A stretch of DNA of 64,000 nt. It comes from Roseiarcus sp963806935 (GTDB taxonomy: Bacteria; Pseudomonadota; Alphaproteobacteria; Rhizobiales; Beijerinckiaceae). The translations under genes and the position numbers were made by a program. Shown here in pieces: positions 60,801-64,000 of the stretch (its first letter is position 1; each line of letters opens with the position of its first letter). The notes under the pieces were generated by a model. It saw nothing but the letters and a program-made list of their open reading frames with translations. It had not been told where the DNA came from and ran no database searches. Location: contig CAWEAT010000013.1 of the NCBI GenBank assembly GCA_963806935.1, positions 1 to 64,000 on the forward strand, read 5' to 3'.

Positions 60801-63800
60801 AATAGCCTGGCGCTCCGGGTCGATCTCTCGGGAGATCCTTCGGTCGGAGAGCTTCTCGACCGGGTCAAGACGCGGGTTCTCGACGCGCGGCGGCGCGAGG
60901 ACCTGCCGTTCGAGCATGTGGTGGAGATTGTGCGGCCGCCGCGAAGCCTTGCGTATGAGCCGATCTTCCAGACGATGTTCGCCTGGCAGAACCATGACGA
61001 GGAGCCCCTCGAACTGCCCGGCCTGACGACGATCCCGATGGACGAGCCGCCGCGTTTCCACGCCAAATGCGATCTCACGCTGAGCCTCGGCGAGGCCGGC
61101 GGCCGCATCGTCGGCGATCTCGAGTATTCAACCGCCCTGTTCGACCGCGAAACAATCGAGCGTCACGGCGGATACCTTAGCCGGATGCTCGAGGCGATGG
61201 CGGCGGACGAGACGCAGGCGGTCGATCGGCTGCCGCTGCTCGGCGAGGCCGAGCGGCACCGGCTGCTGGTCGAATGGAACGCGACCGAAACCAACACTCC
61301 GCAGCACGCAGGCGTGCATGAGCTGGTCGAGGCGCAAGCGGCGCGAACGCCGCAGGCGTGCGCTCTCGTGCACGACGACCGCCGGCTGACCTATGCCGAA
61401 CTCGACGCCAGCGCCAACCGCCTCGCCCGTCGCCTGAGAGCTCTGGGGGTAGGGCCGGACGACCGGGTGGCGATCGCGCTTGAACGGTCGATCGGCCTCG
61501 TCGTCGCCCAACTGGCGATTCTCAAATGCGGCGCAGCCTATGTGCCCCTTGACCAAACTGCTCCGCCCCAGCGCCAGGCGTTCATGATCAACGACTGCGG
61601 CGCCCACGTCGTCTTGACCGGCGGGGGCGCAATCGCGCCCGAGATCGACGGCGTGACGCCGATCGACATCGACCACGACACGCCGGGCGGACCGGACGGG
61701 CGCGATTGGGAATCCTCGGCCGCCGGGGAGGCGACGGCCTATGTCATCTATACGTCCGGCTCCAGCGGCGAACCCAAGGGCGTTCTCACCCCGCACCGGG
61801 CGATCGTACGGCTCGCGGTCAATAACGGCTACGCCGACTTCCAGTCGACCGACCGCGTCGCCTTCGCCTCCAACCCGGCCTTCGACGCCAGCACCATGGA
61901 GGTGTGGGCGACGCTGCTGAACGGCGGCGCTGTCGTCATCGTCGACCAGGCAACCCTGCTCGATCCTCAACGGTTCGGGCGGTGGCTCGAGCGGCACGCG
62001 ATCACCGTGCTCTGGCTGACCGCGGGGCTCTTTCACCAATACGCCGACGTGCTGGCCGCCCCGTTCGCGCGCCTGCGCATTCTGATCACCGGAGGCGATG
62101 TGGTGGACCCGCGGGTTGCGGCGCGCGTTCTCGAGAGGAGCCGGCCGCAGCGCCTGCTCAACGGCTACGGCCCCACCGAAACGACGACTTTCGCCGCCAC
62201 TTACCAAATTCGTGAGGTCGCGCCCTCGGCGACAAGCATTCCGATCGGGCGGCCGATTGCGAACACGCGAATCTATATTGTCGACAAATATCGCGAACCC
62301 GTCCCTATCGGCGCGGCGGGCGAGATTCTTATCGGCGGACAAGGCGTCGCAAGCGGCTATCTCAACCGGCCCGAGCTGACGGCGGAGCAATTCATCGCCA
62401 GCCCGTTCGTGGCGGGAGAGCGGCTTTACCGGACCGGCGATCTTGGCCGGTTCCGGGCCGACGGGACGATCGAGTTTCTCGGCCGCAATGATTTCCAGGT
62501 GAAGATCCGGGGGTTCCGGATCGAGCCTGGCGAGATCGAAGCGCGGCTCGCCGAGCATCCCGGGGTGCGCGAAGCGATCGTGCTGGCGCGGGACGACGCG
62601 CCTGGCGACAAGCGACTCGTGGCCTACATCACGCCGCGGGCGGATACGCCGCCGCCCGAAGCCGAGACGCTGCGCGCGCATCTTTCCGCCAGCCTCCCCG
62701 ACTACATGGTTCCGGCGGCCTATGTTCGGCTCGAAACGCTGCCCTTGACCGCGAACGGCAAGCTCGACCGCCAGGCCTTGCCCGCGCCGGACATGAGCGC
62801 CTTCGGGGCTCGAGGCTACGAACCTCCGGTCGGCGACATCGAAGAGCGCCTGGCGCGGATTGTCGCCGATCTCTTGAGACTCGAGCGCGTCGGCCGGCAC
62901 GAGAATTTTTTCGACCTCGGCGGCCACTCTCTGCTCGCAATTCGCCTGCTGTCGGGGATCGGCGCGACATTCAAGACGAATCTGCCGCTGTCGACCGTTT
63001 TTCATTCGCCAACCATCGCCGCGCTGGCTCAATTGCTTCAAACGCAGAGCGCGCCGCCGAAGTGGTTCTCGTTGATTCCAATTCAGCGGGGACATTCCCG
63101 CCCTCCGTTATTTTGCATTGAAATCACCGGCGGTGAATTTTTCGAGGTCATCGGCGCCGATCAGCCGGTTTACAATCTCCGTTTCGGCGTTGGATCGCTG
63201 CCGGGGAGCGTCCTCAGGCTGCCGATGATTGAGGCGCTCGCTACTCACTACATCGAAGAGCTCCGCTTGGTTCAGCCAAAAGGCCCGTATTTTCTGATCG
63301 GCTATTCCTGGGGCGGCTTGATCGCCTACGAGATGGCGCAACAATTGACGGCCAGCGGAGAGGCCGTCGAGCTTGTCGGTTTGGTGGATACTTACCTGCC
63401 GGTGGCACTCAAGCATTCGATCGGAGACCGTGCCGTAAAGATAATGTCATACTCGCCTTCGATATTCTTTGAGAGACTAAAATACAAAGCGCGAACAAGA
63501 TTGACCAAAGAATGGATGAGGTATAATACAAAACTCGCACTCAGGAAGTGGCGATATGGGCCGACATATTATCGGCCGGATTCCTTCGATGTGGAAACAA
63601 TTTATACCGTCATGCGGGCCTACCGCCGCTTGCCGTATTCCGGGCGAGTTATCCTCTTCAAGGCGACTGAAACCTCCGCCTTACCTTACGGGTTTCATGA
63701 ATTGCCCGAAATAGAGTGGAAGCGGCTTGTTGGCCACGGGCTTGAGATTGAACGCCTGCCTTGCGACCACGCGGCGATCATGAAGAACCCCTATGTCGCG

Positions 63801-63917
63801 CGGATCGCTCATCGGGCGAGAGCCGCCATCGACAGGGCGGTGGGGCGCGACCGGCGCGCAAGAGACGAAGTTCGTGAACCCGCGGAGCATTCCGCCGAGA
63901 CGGTTGCCTCTGACTAA
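57828..63917 (+). CDS. non-ribosomal peptide synthetase, A-T-C-A-T-TE (two modules)
   Basis: A 2029-aa frame. Module 1: adenylation domain (YTSGSTGQPKG at about 253, NLYGPTE at 392, catalytic Lys591) and carrier site GGHSLLG (Ser647). Condensation domain with HHIVSDG at 834-840. Module 2: adenylation domain (YTSGSSGEPKG at 1308, NGYGPTE at 1445, Lys1645), carrier site GGHSLLA (Ser1701), then a thioesterase with GYSWGG (Ser1827), Asp1854 and His1981. Pocket residues read D-V-W-H-F-S-L-I-E for A1 (close to serine codes) and D-A-M-W-I-G-G-T-F for A2 (close to valine codes). No epimerase or MbtH is seen. The residues before A1 (PPPQLDAAERHRVLVEWNAT) look like the last bit of a condensation domain, so a full N-terminal C domain is absent. 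The only in-frame start is TTG 57828 or GTG 58065; ATG 57895 in another frame has AAAAAGG upstream. Product unknown. Confidence 0.93.
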   Translation: MGTQGRGAANIGSAPPNGKKVPYAAAILGPPLGYADHQSRDALEGARVASSPIEAAGLTGREAPEAEPPPQLDAAERHRVLVEWNATEADYPHDKCVHELVEAQVARTPDAIAVVCDSERLTYAELNASANRLAHHLRALGVRPDDRVAICAERSLEMVVGLVAIHKAGGAYVPLDPGYPAERLAYMLGDSAPVAVLTHGPARAALEEGMAALADRPPILDVGEDAAWSRNSSANPDPAAVGLTSRHLSHVIYTSGSTGQPKGAMNEHRGLVNRLAWGQKAYGLSPDDRLLQKTPFSFDVSAWEFFWPLLDGARLVMARPGGHRNPAYLIETVEREAITTLHFVPSMMGAFLEVAEASTCASLRRVFTSGEALSPGLVRLFHERLPGVELHNLYGPTETAIEVTAWSSPAGTPAANVPIGRPIANTRIYILDRFREPVPIGEPGEIHIGGVQVGRGYLNRPELTAERFIANPFVAGERLYRTGDLGRFRSDGTIDYLGRNDFQVKIRGFRIELGEIEARLAEHRGVREAFVLAREDAPGDSRLVAYYTTPADGAAPGAEALRAHLAASLPEYMVPAAYVRLEALPLNANGKLDRSALPAPDRNAFAAPGYEPPQGKTEETLAGIWAALLRVERVGRHDNFFELGGHSLLGVRMLSRLRQALSADLPLADLFARPTLAGFSAAAEVGARSPLPAIGPAGRASAPPLSFAQQRLWFLAQIDGVSEAYHIPLNVRLRGELHKHALRRALDRLVARHEALRTTFVAVDGQAVQHIAPPDVGFALEEHDLAGERDPEGALQRLVAEESAGAFDLQRGPLARGRLIRIGDRDHALVITLHHIVSDGWSMGVLNRELSALYAAFSGGRADPLPGLAIQYADYAVWQRRWLSEAMRREQADYWRRTLAGAPAVLNLPLDRPRPSKQDYAGAALRLEFDERLTAALKALSLRRGTTLFMTLLAGWAALLSRLSGQEDVVIGAAVANRGQVEIEPLIGFFVNSLALRVDLSGDPSVGELLDRVKTRVLDARRREDLPFEHVVEIVRPPRSLAYEPIFQTMFAWQNHDEEPLELPGLTTIPMDEPPRFHAKCDLTLSLGEAGGRIVGDLEYSTALFDRETIERHGGYLSRMLEAMAADETQAVDRLPLLGEAERHRLLVEWNATETNTPQHAGVHELVEAQAARTPQACALVHDDRRLTYAELDASANRLARRLRALGVGPDDRVAIALERSIGLVVAQLAILKCGAAYVPLDQTAPPQRQAFMINDCGAHVVLTGGGAIAPEIDGVTPIDIDHDTPGGPDGRDWESSAAGEATAYVIYTSGSSGEPKGVLTPHRAIVRLAVNNGYADFQSTDRVAFASNPAFDASTMEVWATLLNGGAVVIVDQATLLDPQRFGRWLERHAITVLWLTAGLFHQYADVLAAPFARLRILITGGDVVDPRVAARVLERSRPQRLLNGYGPTETTTFAATYQIREVAPSATSIPIGRPIANTRIYIVDKYREPVPIGAAGEILIGGQGVASGYLNRPELTAEQFIASPFVAGERLYRTGDLGRFRADGTIEFLGRNDFQVKIRGFRIEPGEIEARLAEHPGVREAIVLARDDAPGDKRLVAYITPRADTPPPEAETLRAHLSASLPDYMVPAAYVRLETLPLTANGKLDRQALPAPDMSAFGARGYEPPVGDIEERLARIVADLLRLERVGRHENFFDLGGHSLLAIRLLSGIGATFKTNLPLSTVFHSPTIAALAQLLQTQSAPPKWFSLIPIQRGHSRPPLFCIEITGGEFFEVIGADQPVYNLRFGVGSLPGSVLRLPMIEALATHYIEELRLVQPKGPYFLIGYSWGGLIAYEMAQQLTASGEAVELVGLVDTYLPVALKHSIGDRAVKIMSYSPSIFFERLKYKARTRLTKEWMRYNTKLALRKWRYGPTYYRPDSFDVETIYTVMRAYRRLPYSGRVILFKATETSALPYGFHELPEIEWKRLVGHGLEIERLPCDHAAIMKNPYVARIAHRARAAIDRAVGRDRRARDEVREPAEHSAETVASD
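57895..57972 (+). other. out-of-frame ATG with strong ribosome site at the synthetase start
   Basis: AAAAAGG at 57882-57888 sits 6 bases before ATG 57895, which opens a 25-codon frame (QQFWGLHWGMRIINRATRSR inside) that stops at 57970-57972. It may be a leader peptide, or the true start of the synthetase joined by a frameshift near 57965. Confidence 0.3.
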
Positions 63918-63967
63918 GAGTCGCGGCGGTCCTGATCCGCGCCGGTCAAAGTCGGCCGGCCGCCGGT

Positions 63968-64000
63968 CTATTTCCAGATGAAGGCGAGCGGCCCGCCGGG
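63968..64000 (-). CDS. possible C-terminal end of a minus-strand gene
   Basis: The last bases read, on the minus strand, PGGPLAFIWK followed by TAG at 63968-63970. It has the look of a coding tail convergent with the synthetase, but ten codons cannot show a family. Confidence 0.3.
   Translation of the reverse strand, partial: PGGPLAFIWK

Noticed and set aside
58521..61061. 846-aa open frame on the minus strand opposite the peptide synthetase
   Set aside because: It is fully antisense to conserved adenylation, carrier and condensation motifs, and is rich in Arg, Pro and Gly as expected from high-GC antisense frames.
61128..63095. 655-aa minus-strand open frame opposite the second module
   Set aside because: Same reason: antisense to clear NRPS motifs, with low-complexity Arg/Gly/Asp composition.

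Overview
This is a high-GC window from an alphaproteobacterium, most likely of the order Hyphomicrobiales (Rhizobiales). The pointers are gene order and content: hisB-hisH-hisA-hisF followed by ubiE-ubiB-coaBC-dut, an Rrf2 regulator next to cysK, a hisZ/hisG pair, a DUF3772-type MscS channel, and dispersed palindromic repeats of the GAAGCAATCC type. I cannot fix genus or species from the sequence alone. I see no rRNA, tRNA, CRISPR array, complete insertion sequence or prophage.

Layout. 1-3.3 kb: tail of an ABC-2 type export operon (two ATPases, two permeases). 3.5-4.5 kb: small secreted protein and a damaged Uma2 gene. 4.6-8.0 kb: mmsA, an AbrB/PemK toxin-antitoxin pair, a LysR regulator and a 125-bp duplication flanking an inverted-repeat element. 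8.0-10.2 kb: caspase-like protein, a YkuD-domain protein and a dehydrogenase remnant. 10.2-19.3 kb: hisG/hisZ, MscS channel, AraC/Ogt alkyltransferase, pyridoxamine-oxidase-like protein, DUF4331 protein, a ParD/ParE-type pair and a DUF2461 protein. 19.4-27.8 kb: a block for oxidation of 2-hydroxy acids (glcDEF and lutABC) with pncB between. 28.0-30.9 kb: a 68-aa PEP-CTERM-like mini-protein, an L,D-transpeptidase and two small conserved proteins. 30.9-40.0 kb: a hydroxyacid dehydrogenase, a hydrolase, and a LacI-controlled operon (Gfo/Idh oxidoreductase, phytanoyl-CoA-dioxygenase-like protein, TIM-barrel epimerase, complete sugar ABC importer). 40.3-42.6 kb: a lone CoxL-type molybdopterin subunit. 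42.8-51.6 kb: his, ubiquinone, CoA, dUTPase and cysteine biosynthesis genes. 51.9-57.1 kb: VOC protein, DUF3297, rpsT, an AraC regulator with divergent neighbours, and a PRC-barrel protein. 57.1-64.0 kb: a 4'-phosphopantetheinyl transferase and a two-module non-ribosomal peptide synthetase.

How they fit together. The transferase would arm the two carrier domains of the adjacent synthetase, which reads A-T-C-A-T-TE and is predicted to release a dipeptide (serine-like code, then valine-like code). The LacI regulator has a perfect 14-bp palindromic operator placed directly after a TTGACA/TAGCGT promoter that faces the six-gene uptake and catabolic operon. glcDEF and lutABC would feed electrons and carbon from glycolate and lactate into metabolism.

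Caution on quality. At least eight genes carry apparent frameshifts although both halves are well conserved (ABC ATPase, small secreted protein, caspase-like, MscS tail, glcF, L,D-transpeptidase, coaBC, AraC), and a Uma2 gene shows compensating shifts. Several lie in G or C runs, and one is in coaBC, which is normally essential. Assembly or sequencing indels are the simplest explanation, so broken genes here should not be read as biology without rechecking.
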